This document shows positions 1 to 8,119 of a stretch of 64,000 nt of DNA, piece after piece; positions within the stretch are counted from its first letter, which is position 1; the number at the start of each line of letters is the position of its first letter. Source of the stretch: Oscillatoria salina IIICB1 (GTDB lineage: Bacteria; Cyanobacteriota; Cyanobacteriia; Cyanobacteriales; SIO1D9). Under the pieces are notes generated by a model that worked only from the letters and a program-made list of their open reading frames with translations, was not told the origin of the DNA and made no database searches. The DNA is taken from NCBI RefSeq assembly GCF_020144665.1, contig NZ_JAAHBQ010000018.1, positions 1 through 64,000 on the forward strand, read 5' to 3'. The position numbers were made by a program, and so were the translations under genes.

Positions 1-185
1 CTGGGGGAGAGGTTCAAATCTTGAACTTAACAATTACCACCATTAACCGAACTAAGAATTTAAGAACCTAACCCCCCTACCCCCTTCCCTACAACCGAAG
101 GGGGAGTAAAGAATAGTTTTAAACCTTTTCTTCTTCTTCTCCCCTCTCCTCGTAGGAGAGGGGCTGGGGGAGAGGTTCAAATCTT
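1..185. repeat. Direct repeat flanking a short A+T-rich spacer
   Basis: A 22-base motif beginning CTGGGGGAGAGG stands at 1-22 and again at 164-185. The second copy is preceded by an inverted pair of CCCCTCTCCT and AGGAGAGGGG around 140-162. No coding potential was seen from 1 to 282. This resembles the short dispersed non-coding repeats common in cyanobacterial genomes. The left part of the element may lie outside the window. Confidence 0.55.
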
Positions 186-282
186 TATTGACTTAAAATC
201 TGCTGCAAATTGTAAAAAAAAACGCCCCCGCTCAAGCAAATTAGTTAAAATTAAATTACCACAAAATTAACCTAATATTGTT

Positions 283-1116
283 ATGGAAACCATCTTAGGT
301 AGTTTATTCATCCTAACTTTAATCACAGGTATTTCCGGACTGAAAATTGACCGAGAATACGAGCGGGGCGTAATTTTTCGCTTAGGTCGCTATCATCAAA
401 CTAAAGGACCCGGTATGTACTGGATTTTGCCCGTAATCGACCAAAAAGCACAAGTAGATATTCGCACCAAAACTGTTGATATCGCCCCCCAAGAAACAGT
501 CACCGCCGACAGCGTAACTATTAAAGTTAATGCTGTGCTTTATTATCGTATTATTGACGCTAACAAAGCAATTAATAACGTCGAAAAATATCAAACCGCA
601 GTTTACCAAGCTGCAATGACGACTTTACGCAACGTAGTCGGACAAAATAATCTTGACGACGTTCTCCAAAAGCGCGATAAAATTAACTTCAAAGTTCAAG
701 AAATTGTTGATGAAATGACCGAACCTTGGGGCGTAGAAATCGAGCGCGTAGAAATTCGAGACGTAGAAATTCCTTTAGCAATGCAACGCGCAATGGCGAA
801 AGAAGCCGAAGCTTTACGAGAAAAAAGAGCGCGTTTAATTAAAGCTTCCGCCGAACAAGAAGCCTCGATTAAATTAGCCGAAGCTTCTAAGAAAATTGTC
901 GAAAATCCCGCCGCGCTAGAGTTACGTCGCTTGCAAATGCTCACAGAAATTGGTGCAGAAAATAATACCACTACTTTAATTATGATGCCGTCGGATTTTA
1001 TTTCTTTGGCAAAGCAATGGACAGAATCACTTCAGCAGAATAAAAATGTTTCTGTCAATGGTGCTGCGAAAGAGATAATTGATTCTCATGGGGAATTAAA
1101 CAGCGAAGAAACTTGA
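283..1116 (+). CDS. SPFH/band-7 (slipin, stomatin-like) membrane protein
   Basis: This is a 277-residue membrane-anchored scaffold protein of the stomatin/slipin family, whose members form oligomeric rings and organise membrane microdomains. One hydrophobic segment lies at residues 2-20. It is followed by the typical slipin opening EYERGVIFRLGRY (residues 26-38) and an SPFH domain to about residue 190. A charged helix (KEAEALREKRARLIKASAEQ) and the family's C-terminal pattern around LTEIGAENNTTTLIMMP follow. Length and architecture match bacterial slipins, which often pair with an NfeD-like protease; none is seen downstream here. The ATG follows an A+T-rich leader with no strong Shine-Dalgarno. 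The gene ends two bases before a perfect palindrome that may act as its terminator. The cellular role in cyanobacteria is not known to me. Confidence 0.9.
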   Translation: METILGSLFILTLITGISGLKIDREYERGVIFRLGRYHQTKGPGMYWILPVIDQKAQVDIRTKTVDIAPQETVTADSVTIKVNAVLYYRIIDANKAINNVEKYQTAVYQAAMTTLRNVVGQNNLDDVLQKRDKINFKVQEIVDEMTEPWGVEIERVEIRDVEIPLAMQRAMAKEAEALREKRARLIKASAEQEASIKLAEASKKIVENPAALELRRLQMLTEIGAENNTTTLIMMPSDFISLAKQWTESLQQNKNVSVNGAAKEIIDSHGELNSEET

Positions 1117-1117
1117 T

Positions 1118-1147
1118 TGTAGAGACGTTGCATGCAACGTCTCTACA
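1118..1147. repeat. Perfect 30-bp palindrome of the GTAGAGACGTTGCA family
   Basis: Two arms of TGTAGAGACGTTGCA face each other without a spacer. Related, less perfect copies occur at 3888, 10627, 21485 and, inside a PKS gene, at 62178. The transcript would form a long hairpin just after the slipin stop codon, so a terminator or mRNA-stabilising role is plausible. It has the form of a dispersed miniature palindromic repeat. Confidence 0.75.
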
Positions 1148-1182
1148 TAATTTGAATTGAGGTGAGTAAATAACATTCGATC

Positions 1183-1280
1183 CTCGTCCCTTGGCTCCGC
1201 CAGGGGACGCACACCCAAGGCTCTGCCTTGATTAAAATGGAGGCTGGAGGTTTCATTCCCCGGCAGAGTCAGGGAACGAG
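1183..1280. repeat. About 100-bp element with terminal inverted repeats
   Basis: The ends CTCGTCCCTTGGCTCCGCC (1183-1201) and GGCAGAGTCAGGGAACGAG (1262-1280) are imperfect inverted repeats. Between them are smaller hairpins, such as CAAGGC-TCT-GCCTTG at 1216-1230. The element directly abuts the truncated XisI reading frame at 1281. It has the form of a miniature mobile or REP-like element and may be what broke that gene. Confidence 0.55.
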
Positions 1281-1433
1281 AAAATTATCGACGGCAAAAT
1301 TTGGATTCATCGAGATGGTACAGAAGAGGGTGTTGCTAGTGAATTTCTGAATGCAGGTATTCCCAAAGAACGTATTGTTTTAGCCTTTAAGTCCCCTAGT
1401 GTGAGGAAGCATACAGGATTTGCGATCGCGTAA
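1281..1433 (+). pseudogene. C-terminal fragment of a XisI-like protein
   Basis: Fifty codons in one frame end at TAA (1431-1433). They read KIIDGKIWIHRDGTEEGVA, then a segment ending KERIVLAFKSPSVRKHTGFAIA. This is the C-terminal half of XisI, the fdxN-element excision controlling factor family, which is normally about 110 residues. No start codon or N-terminal half is present; the frame begins exactly at the edge of the inverted-repeat element. XisI proteins usually sit beside XisH, which is absent. I call it a relic. Confidence 0.7.
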
Positions 1434-1480
1434 TTTCTCAAGCGCGATTTTGAGGAAGAAATTTTTCCTTAAAGTAATTA

Positions 1481-2668
1481 TTATTGAAGCAAATTATTTA
1501 ATTTAGAAACCGTGGACTCTGGTTGACCATCAAGAGGAAAAATTAAAATACTCTTAACTTCTGGATTATTAACCAAATTTTCTAAATGATGAAACTGTCG
1601 TTCTGTGATAGCAATTCCATCAGTTTGTTTGACATACTTTAATTCTTCTTGAAAATTTTCCTCATTATAAACTTGAATAAAAACACGGTCAACATTCCAT
1701 TTTTGCCAGTCCGCAGCAAAATATCTCTTAGCCCAATAAGGATTATGATGACAAAGATCGAAACTAACGGAAGGGTTAGCTTGTTTCATCTCAGAAATTA
1801 ACAGTTGCACAAACTTCGTTAAATTAGCAGTACGGTCAACTTTCCCAGGAAGTTCTGCATGATATCCCAAATAATCATCCCATTGCACTGCATCAATTTC
1901 TGGATATTTAGTCACAAATTCTACAAGAATATTTTTGAAAAAATCAGCAACTTCAGGTATTTCTACATCCAGGACATAATGGTCAACACCAGGATGCGTT
2001 TTATCTACACCAGGAACTATCCATTTGCGAGAAACAGCTAAGTCAAATACGGGACTATTCTCGTCAATTTTAATACCTTTTTCAAAGTAAGCATGAACTT
2101 CCATTCCTTGTTTATGAGCTTCATCAATTAACCAATCTAACCATTTGTCTTGAAACTCGTTAGGACAGCTTTGGTAGCCTAATGTTTGTTGCATAACTTG
2201 ACTATTATACATCGTACAAGCATTACCCCAAACTCCATGAATAATGGTATTAATTCCTTGAGAACGATAGTAGCGTACTCGTTCGCGAATGGTTTGTTCG
2301 CTAGCGTTATTCGTGATTTGGTAACGACTTAAATAAACACCTCGAATTGCTTTTTGTTCCCAAGGAGTTTTTGGTTTTGCTGGTAATGGTGAAGCTGGTT
2401 GAGTTGCTGGTTCAAGTTTTTCTAAGTCTGTTGCAGAAGGAGAAGGAGAAGCTGAAGGAGTAGGATTAGAATTAGGTTTTGTCGAAGCTATGGGAGTCGG
2501 AGTTGATATCGGAAGAGAGATTTGCTGAACTTTGGAGAAAAGTTGGCTAATATTGGGAATTCCATATTGACTAAACCACCAATAACCACCACCTAAGACA
2601 ACTAGAATGAGAGAAATTGGAATATTAGCGCAACCACATCCACTGGGCTTTTTTTTCTGGTTTGACAT
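1481..2668 (-). CDS. Membrane-anchored GHL10-type glycosyl hydrolase-like protein
   Basis: This 395-residue protein has a short cytoplasmic N-terminus with a CGCA motif, one transmembrane segment (about residues 18-34), and a Pro/Ser/Thr-rich linker (about 45-105). The rest is a TIM-barrel-like domain. That domain opens with IRGVYLSRYQ and carries WGNACTMYNS, GMEVHAYFE and IDAVQWDDYLGYH, which fit the family 10 glycosylhydrolase-like group (GHL10/YngK type) common in cyanobacteria. The acidic pair in QWDDY is a candidate catalytic site. The substrate is unknown; a polysaccharide of the envelope is possible. It is transcribed towards the XisI remnant and separated by 298 bases of featureless A+T-rich DNA from the gene upstream. 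Confidence 0.75.
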   Translation of the reverse strand: MSNQKKKPSGCGCANIPISLILVVLGGGYWWFSQYGIPNISQLFSKVQQISLPISTPTPIASTKPNSNPTPSASPSPSATDLEKLEPATQPASPLPAKPKTPWEQKAIRGVYLSRYQITNNASEQTIRERVRYYRSQGINTIIHGVWGNACTMYNSQVMQQTLGYQSCPNEFQDKWLDWLIDEAHKQGMEVHAYFEKGIKIDENSPVFDLAVSRKWIVPGVDKTHPGVDHYVLDVEIPEVADFFKNILVEFVTKYPEIDAVQWDDYLGYHAELPGKVDRTANLTKFVQLLISEMKQANPSVSFDLCHHNPYWAKRYFAADWQKWNVDRVFIQVYNEENFQEELKYVKQTDGIAITERQFHHLENLVNNPEVKSILIFPLDGQPESTVSKLNNLLQ

Positions 2669-2966
2669 TGTTTAGATAGGTGAAATTGAGCCGATACTGA
2701 GAGAATTAATAACTAAATTTTCATTAACCAGGGAAAAAGTCCAACGCAGCCTCAAATAAAAACAGCAACACAAACTAATCGGGTTAGCCAAGTTTTTCTG
2801 ACTAAATTTTTCTGAATTAGATGAGTTAAAGTATGTTCGATAATTGTCATTTCTTCGAGCTGATAAATCAATTAAATGGTGATTAAAGCTTGTGAATTTA
2901 GAAAAGCAAGTTGCTTAAAAATGTCTGGAAATAATCTCATTATTTACTAGTGGTAAAAAATCATTA

Positions 2967-3857
2967 TTAATCTACCGCAGCAATTCCTGCTAAGTTGAGA
3001 ATTTCGGGAATCAAATCTTCTCGTTTAACCGCCATCATGTGAACTCCATGACAAATTTGCTTCGCTAATTTTACTTGTTCGGCGGCAATTTTCATTCCTT
3101 CTTGAAGGGGTTCTGCGGCATTTGCTAATCTATTAATAGTTTCGTCGGGAATATTGACACCGGGAACGCAACGATTAATAAATTGAGCATTTTTTGCGGA
3201 TTTTAAGAGGAAAATTCCAGCTAAAATTGGCTTATTTGTGTTGACTGCAACTTGAGTCATAAATTTGTCCAATTTATCAAAATCACTGATTAGTTGACTT
3301 TGGAAAAATTGCGCCCCTGCTGCCAATTTACGCTCGAATCTTTTTTGTAAACTAGCCCAACTTTTTAACTGAGGGTCAACAGCAGCACCACAGAAAAGAT
3401 TTAAAGGTTCGTCAGTGAGGGGTTTATCGTTGTAATCGAAACCTTGATTTAGTTTAGCAATTAATTTGAGTAGACGCACAGATTCGAGATCGAAAACACT
3501 TTTTGCATCTTGATGATCGCCTGCTTTGACTGGATCGCCTGTTAATGCTAATATATTACGAATTCCGAGAGCGTGAGCGCCCATCAAGTCAGCTTGTAAA
3601 CCGATACAGTTGCGATCGCGGCACGCAATCTGACAAATTGGTTCTATTCCCTGTTGTAATAAAATTGTCGATGCAGCTACGGATGACATTCGCAGCACTG
3701 CCCGACTGCCATCGGTTACATTAACAGCATGAACTCTACCTTGCAGAGTTTTTGCCATTTTTAGCATTCTAGCTGGATTTCCGCCTTTGGGAGGCATAAC
3801 TTCAGCCGTAATCAAAAATTCCTTTGCTTGAATAGCGCGACGGAAACGGGTAGTCAT
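2967..3857 (-). CDS. Methylenetetrahydrofolate reductase family protein
   Basis: This 296-residue protein has the MTHFR (MetF-like) TIM-barrel fold. The N-terminal segment FLITAEVMPPKGGNPARML holds the family's conserved catalytic Glu region. VNVTDGSRAVLRMSS, QIACRDRN and NILALTGDP are the usual MetF landmarks for flavin and folate binding. The enzyme reduces 5,10-methylenetetrahydrofolate to the 5-methyl form used in methionine synthesis. Cyanobacterial and actinobacterial versions differ from E. coli MetF and may use other electron donors, so I give no symbol. It lies 67 bases downstream of trpS on the same strand, with a hairpin repeat between them, so co-transcription is uncertain. Confidence 0.85.
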   Translation of the reverse strand: MTTRFRRAIQAKEFLITAEVMPPKGGNPARMLKMAKTLQGRVHAVNVTDGSRAVLRMSSVAASTILLQQGIEPICQIACRDRNCIGLQADLMGAHALGIRNILALTGDPVKAGDHQDAKSVFDLESVRLLKLIAKLNQGFDYNDKPLTDEPLNLFCGAAVDPQLKSWASLQKRFERKLAAGAQFFQSQLISDFDKLDKFMTQVAVNTNKPILAGIFLLKSAKNAQFINRCVPGVNIPDETINRLANAAEPLQEGMKIAAEQVKLAKQICHGVHMMAVKREDLIPEILNLAGIAAVD

Positions 3858-3887
3858 GGAAAATTGGTAGTGGGTAGTTGGTAATTG

Positions 3888-3915
3888 GTAGAGACGTTAT
3901 CGAAAACATCTCTAC
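3888..3915. repeat. GTAGAGACGTT-family hairpin
   Basis: GTAGAGACGTT on one side faces AACATCTCTAC on the other with a short loop. It lies between trpS and the MTHFR gene. It is a degenerate copy of the palindrome at 1118-1147 and could attenuate transcription from trpS. Confidence 0.5.
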
Positions 3916-3924
3916 AGCTAATTG

Positions 3925-4935
3925 TTAGAGAGGGGTAGAATAACCGAAAGCAGATTTGACTCTCGCGAGAGTTTCATTAGCTACGGCTTCTGCTTTTTGG
4001 CGACCATCGCGTAAAATTGACTTAAGATAGTCGCGATCGCTCATAATCATCTGATACTTTTCTTGAATTGGCTTCAATGCTTCGATGGTAGTTTCCGTAA
4101 GCAGAGGTTTAAACTGTCCCCAACCCATATCTTGACACTCAATAGCAACTTCTGACTTAGGTTTACCTGACAAAAGACCATAAAGCGTCAAAAGATTGTT
4201 ACACTCAGGACGTTCCGGGTTATCAAATTCCAAACCCTTGACAGGATCGGTTTTACAACGTTTAATTTTTTTAGCGATCGCCTCTGGAGGATCGAGTAAA
4301 TTAATTCTACTCATCTCTGAAGGATCTGACTTAGACATTTTACTGGTTCCGTCAGTCAAACTCATCACCCGCGCACCTTCAGTCCGAATTAAAGGATCTG
4401 GTAACTTTAATACAGGTTTGTCTTTGCTACCAAATTGATCGTTAACTCGAACAGCAATATCGCGAGTCAATTCCAAATGTTGCTTTTGGTCTTCCCCTAC
4501 AGGTACTTTATCGGTATCATAGAGCAAAATATCCGCCGCCATCAAGACAGGATAGTCTAACAAACCCACACCAACATTTTCCCCTTGTTTGAGCGCTTTT
4601 TCCTTAAACTGAATCATCCGCTCCAGCCAATTCAAAGGCGTGATACAGTTGAGTAACCAGGTAAGTTCGCTATGAGCGGGAATGTGGGATTGAATGAAAA
4701 TTGTCGAATAGGCTAAATCGATCCCGCAAGCCAAATACAAAGCAGCTACCTTGTAAGTATTATCGGCTAAAGTTGCGCGATCGTGAGGTACAGTAATCGC
4801 GTGTAAATCTACCACGCAAAAGAAATTATCGTATTGTTGCTGAATTTCTACCCAGTTGCGAATTGCACCTAGATAGTTACCCAGATGTAAATTTCCAGTT
4901 GGTTGAACTCCAGAGAGAACTCGCTGCTTACTCAT
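3925..4935 (-). CDS. trpS: Tryptophanyl-tRNA synthetase
   Basis: This 336-residue class I aminoacyl-tRNA synthetase charges tRNA-Trp with tryptophan in the cytoplasm. The HIGH-type signature appears as GNLHLGNYLGAI near residue 13, and the KMSKS signature as SKMSKSDPSE near residue 198. VLSGVQPTG at the N-terminus and VGEDQKQHLELTRD are diagnostic of bacterial TrpRS. The length matches the bacterial norm of about 330-340 residues. It is the first gene of a short minus-strand pair with the MTHFR gene. Confidence 0.97.
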   Translation of the reverse strand: MSKQRVLSGVQPTGNLHLGNYLGAIRNWVEIQQQYDNFFCVVDLHAITVPHDRATLADNTYKVAALYLACGIDLAYSTIFIQSHIPAHSELTWLLNCITPLNWLERMIQFKEKALKQGENVGVGLLDYPVLMAADILLYDTDKVPVGEDQKQHLELTRDIAVRVNDQFGSKDKPVLKLPDPLIRTEGARVMSLTDGTSKMSKSDPSEMSRINLLDPPEAIAKKIKRCKTDPVKGLEFDNPERPECNNLLTLYGLLSGKPKSEVAIECQDMGWGQFKPLLTETTIEALKPIQEKYQMIMSDRDYLKSILRDGRQKAEAVANETLARVKSAFGYSTPL

Positions 4936-5016
4936 TCCTATAGCTTAAGATAGTCGTGCTGGCACTGCCCAAATGATTATAGTAGTTTGGGGTAGTTATG
5001 TAGCATTTTTCTCATT

Positions 5017-5319
5017 ATGACTCAATCTTCGTCTCATCAGGATCTCGCGCAACTAAAAAAATGTCTCGCTTTAGCACAAGATGTCGAAAAACACCAGGAA
5101 GCGAAACAATTATTTGAGCAACTTTATGAAAAACTGGCTGAAGAAAATCCCCAAGCCGCGAGTTTACTAGATACAATCTGGCAAGAATTAATTGCTGCGC
5201 GTCGTTCCGAGACTTTTTGGCATAAAATTAGTGATTTTGAGAAAGATATGGCCGATCAAATGTTCCAAAATTTAACTCAATCTCGCCAAAATTATCTTCG
5301 TTTGATGCAAGAAATGTAG
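5017..5319 (+). CDS. Small conserved-type hypothetical protein, helical
   Basis: This 100-residue protein reads throughout as alpha-helix, rich in Leu, Ala, Gln and Glu (for example QLKKCLALAQDVEKHQEAKQLFEQLYEKLAEE). It has no signal peptide, membrane segment or cysteine pair. I do not recognise a named family. It is divergent from trpS with 81 bases between start codons and has normal codon use. A regulatory or adaptor role is only a guess. Confidence 0.7.
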   Translation: MTQSSSHQDLAQLKKCLALAQDVEKHQEAKQLFEQLYEKLAEENPQAASLLDTIWQELIAARRSETFWHKISDFEKDMADQMFQNLTQSRQNYLRLMQEM

Positions 5320-5474
5320 CTTTATTTTTAGTTCGTAATGAGGGCTTTATTCTCAAAATTATTTTTTTTTCACAGTTATTATCCTTCTTTGAGCTACCTC
5401 AAAGACAAAGCAGGGAAGTTTTATCACAGTAAAAGTAGCATTCAATAGCCCCTAATCCCGAAAAGGTGAGCCAG

Positions 5475-6272
5475 ATGAGTCAGACAACCCTAGATATTCA
5501 GAAAGCCCCCGGACACCAGATTTTAGCAGCCACGGGTAAGAAATATCTCCGTCCCGGAGGACGCAGTGCGACAGAACAACTTCTAAAGTGGGCAGATTTT
5601 CAACCCCATGAAACGGTCTTGGAGTTAGCTGCAAGTTTCGGCTATAGTGCAATTACCCTAGCCCAACGTTACGGGGTCAACGTCATCGGCGTTGAAAAGA
5701 ATAGCGAAAGCGTCCAAAAAGCCCGTCGAAATGTGCAACTGGCAGGATTAGAAAACCAAATTGAAATTATTGAAGGCGATATCTTTCACTTAGAAGCCAT
5801 TTCAGGACAGTTTAATTATGTCCTTGCAGAAGCGATTCTTTCAATGCAAGCGGCTTCGGGGAAAGCGAAAATTTTGACGGGAGTTCGTCAAAAACTGAAG
5901 CCAGGAGGCAAATTTTTGTCCCACGAACTTTTAGCCCAAGCTAAAGAAGCTCAAATTCATAAAGATTTAGCCCAAAGCATTCGCAGCAACACAACACCAA
6001 TTTCCGAATCAGGATGGTTAGAACTTTGTGAAAATGCCGGATTACAGGTGCAGCAACACAAAATAGGCGCGATGGGATTACTGAGTCCTCGGCAAATGAT
6101 TATTGATGAAGGTCTAGGAAATACCCTCAAAATTGGCTGGAATATTTTCACCCATCCCCCGATTCGTCAACGGGTTTTGCAGATGCGAGCGGTTTTTCAA
6201 AAGTACCGTCACGAATTAGGATACATCATTCTCTGTGCAACAACCGGAGAAGGGGAAGAAACTTCAGCGTGA
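5475..6272 (+). CDS. Class I SAM-dependent methyltransferase
   Basis: This 265-residue cytosolic methyltransferase has a Rossmann core. Motif I is VLELAASFGYSAITLA, followed by the acidic residue of VNVIGVEKN and motif II/III around IEIIEGDIFHLE. The C-terminal part contains RQMIIDEGLGNTLKIGWNIF and is not typical of any substrate class I know. An in-frame GTG at 5466 exists, but the ATG at 5475 has AAAAGG eight bases upstream and is preferred. It starts a run of plus-strand genes (methyltransferase, cupin, then past the Crp gene an unknown and norB). That context suggests a part in the nitric-oxide response, perhaps handling a damaged or toxic small molecule. The substrate cannot be read from sequence. 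Confidence 0.8.
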   Translation: MSQTTLDIQKAPGHQILAATGKKYLRPGGRSATEQLLKWADFQPHETVLELAASFGYSAITLAQRYGVNVIGVEKNSESVQKARRNVQLAGLENQIEIIEGDIFHLEAISGQFNYVLAEAILSMQAASGKAKILTGVRQKLKPGGKFLSHELLAQAKEAQIHKDLAQSIRSNTTPISESGWLELCENAGLQVQQHKIGAMGLLSPRQMIIDEGLGNTLKIGWNIFTHPPIRQRVLQMRAVFQKYRHELGYIILCATTGEGEETSA

Positions 6273-6319
6273 TGAATCTTTCTCAAAGCTACTATAACCC
6301 AATCGATAAATAGATAACA

Positions 6320-6667
6320 ATGACAACCCAAACAAATCAACCTACCCAATCGTTTTTCCTCAACCTCCAAGATAAGATTGAATATCCTCAAGAGGGAATT
6401 CTTAGCAACGTTCTTCTCAAAGACTCGAACTGTCAATATACCCTATTCTGCTTGGCTGCGGAAACAGAGATTTCTGAGCATACTTCTACCCGCAATGCAA
6501 CTGTTAATATCCTAGCCGGGAACGGGACATTAACCTTAGAAGGAAAAGAGATTGCCCTGTCCCCAGGGGTGTTTGTTTTTATGAAAGCCAATGCACCCCA
6601 CGCCCTGAAAGCTGAGGAAAATTTAGCGTTTTTGCTCACCCTCTCGGAAAGCGAAAAAACTAATTAG
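6320..6667 (+). CDS. Small single-domain cupin protein
   Basis: This 115-residue protein has one conserved beta-barrel (cupin) domain. ISEHTSTRNATVNILAGNGTLTLEGKEIALSPGVFVFMKANAPHALKAEE shows the two cupin motifs with metal-ligand-type His (EH and PHAL). Small cupins of this type sit beside Crp/Fnr regulators and NO-handling genes in several bacteria, and some bind Fe or Zn. It lies 47 bases after the methyltransferase. Its end overlaps the convergent Crp gene by 8 bases. The role is unproven. Confidence 0.8.
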   Translation: MTTQTNQPTQSFFLNLQDKIEYPQEGILSNVLLKDSNCQYTLFCLAAETEISEHTSTRNATVNILAGNGTLTLEGKEIALSPGVFVFMKANAPHALKAEENLAFLLTLSESEKTN

Positions 6668-7370
6668 GATTTTCAGAATGCTCCCCTTGCGCGATCGCGT
6701 CCAACTCGACTCGATCTAAAATGATAATCTGTCCGCCTCGCTGATAACTCAGTACCGACTTCAGACCCTTGACCAAACGGACACATTCTTCGTAGCTAAT
6801 CCCAATACTGCGGGCTAAACGATAGTAAGGGAGCTTCATCTTGAGCGTTTGACCCTTTGGATTCACTTCTACCCCATACTGGTCAGCAAAATGTAAGATC
6901 ATACGCGCTAACCGAACAATGGCTCGTTCAGATACTAAGCCATGTACAGTGTTATGCAATTCTTGCAGTCGGGCGTTAAACACTGCCAACATCTGCAAGG
7001 CAATGTCGGGATGTTCCTGAATGGTCGCCAGTAAAACCGATCGCTCTACAGTCAGAATTTCACAGTCTGATTGCGCTGTAACCGTCGCTGGTGCAATTTG
7101 GTTTCCCACCAAGGCAGGAGCAGCAAAGATTTCCCCCTTAGTCAAGCTCCGTAAGACAGTTTCTTTGCCAGTGGTAGCAATTTTGGTGACTTGTAGCGAA
7201 CCTCGCAGTAAGCTATACAACCGAGGAGCTAAATCATCCCCTTCATGCAGAATAATCTCTCCCTTATGGTAGAAGGATACCTGAGTATAAGGTTGCAACT
7301 TCTGACGTTCTTCATCACTTAAGGAGGCAAACAACTGAATTTGTGAAAGTTGCTCAAGGGTAGCGGGCAT
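6660..7370 (-). CDS. Crp/Fnr-family transcription regulator
   Basis: This 236-residue regulator has a cyclic-nucleotide-binding-type beta-roll (residues about 10-125: LFASLSDEERQKLQPYTQ, HKGEIILHEGD, LRGSLQVTK) and a long dimerisation helix. A C-terminal winged helix follows (about 150-225), with RLARSIGISYEECVRLVKGL as the recognition region. No Fnr-type cysteine cluster is seen at the N-terminus, so it is not an oxygen-sensing FeS Fnr. Its place between a cupin gene and a NO reductase operon, divergent from the latter, fits a DNR/NnrR-like NO-responsive activator. In Synechocystis 6803 a Crp-type gene also lies near norB, as far as I remember. The sensing mechanism is inferred, not seen. 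Confidence 0.85.
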   Translation of the reverse strand: MPATLEQLSQIQLFASLSDEERQKLQPYTQVSFYHKGEIILHEGDDLAPRLYSLLRGSLQVTKIATTGKETVLRSLTKGEIFAAPALVGNQIAPATVTAQSDCEILTVERSVLLATIQEHPDIALQMLAVFNARLQELHNTVHGLVSERAIVRLARMILHFADQYGVEVNPKGQTLKMKLPYYRLARSIGISYEECVRLVKGLKSVLSYQRGGQIIILDRVELDAIAQGEHSENPN

Positions 7371-7435
7371 CTTAACTTTACCGATAGGAATTTTTGAGTT
7401 GTGAAGGGCGCGATCGCGAAAAAAAAATTACGTTT

Positions 7436-8002
7436 ATGAGCTACCTCATAGAACTCAGCACACGGTTTGAGGATAATCCACTCGTAGCGTTAAAGACGAT
7501 TATGACAACTACCCCTTCTACCGTATCAGTCTTTTCTCAACATTTAGGCATGAGTGAAACTCAAGTCAATGAAATTTTATCTCAGTCCCTCGCTGAGTGT
7601 CTCAACTCCCCTGAACTCCAACAACTATTAGAGAGTCTAGATATCCGCAAACTCCAAGAGACTTTACCTACTGCGGGTACAGTCTTACAAAAACGCTTAC
7701 CCCCTTTCTACCATTGGCTGAAAAATGAATTAGGAGTGGCGCGAGTTCCTGATTCCCCAGACCATACTACTACTTGGGTCATTGGCTTCCTTAACCACAC
7801 CGAAACCCTCAATCATTTAGTGAAACTCCACCGTCCCGTACCCCCCTCAGCCGTAGAAGCATCAGTTCCCCGCTTAGTAGCCACCTTTGATGGAGTGGAA
7901 GATGAGGCAATTCGTCAAGAGTGGCAAAAAGCGATTGCTGCGCTCTGTGTCCCCTTAGTCATAGATGCTCGTCAACGAGAAACTGTTGCCCAAGCCCTTT
8001 AA
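7436..8002 (+). CDS. Conserved-type protein of unknown function upstream of norB
   Basis: This 188-residue soluble protein is largely helical, with no signal peptide, membrane helix or recognised catalytic motif. The first part (residues 1-90) resembles an all-helical sensor or adaptor. The second part contains TTWVIGFLNHTETLNHLVKLHRP with several His residues. The reading frame extends upstream to a TTG at 7394, but the ATG at 7436 gives the natural start; the extra residues are encoded by a HIP1-containing spacer. It is divergent from the Crp gene (65 bases) and 117 bases upstream of norB, so a shared NO-responsive promoter is likely. The function is unknown. Confidence 0.7.
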   Translation: MSYLIELSTRFEDNPLVALKTIMTTTPSTVSVFSQHLGMSETQVNEILSQSLAECLNSPELQQLLESLDIRKLQETLPTAGTVLQKRLPPFYHWLKNELGVARVPDSPDHTTTWVIGFLNHTETLNHLVKLHRPVPPSAVEASVPRLVATFDGVEDEAIRQEWQKAIAALCVPLVIDARQRETVAQAL

Positions 8003-8106
8003 AAAACGCAATAGAAGCTAGTTATTTTGTCAAGAAGAAACTAGCGTAAGAGAAGTAGGAGCTACATCCTAACTTTGATAACTCTTTTCATGATCTGTAT
8101 TTAACC

Positions 8107-8119
8107 AATCAATTTGATT
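8107..8119. promoter_or_regulatory. Short palindrome at the norB start
   Basis: AATCA-ATT-TGATT is a perfect 5-bp-arm inverted repeat placed immediately before the norB ATG. It resembles half of a Crp/Fnr-type site (TTGAT...ATCAA) in composition but has the wrong order and spacing. It may instead be a translational hairpin. Weak evidence. Confidence 0.2.

Noticed and set aside
382-971. Minus-strand open frames opposite the slipin gene
   Set aside because: They lie fully within a well-supported gene, have no ribosome site and show no recognisable protein; codon-shadow frames.
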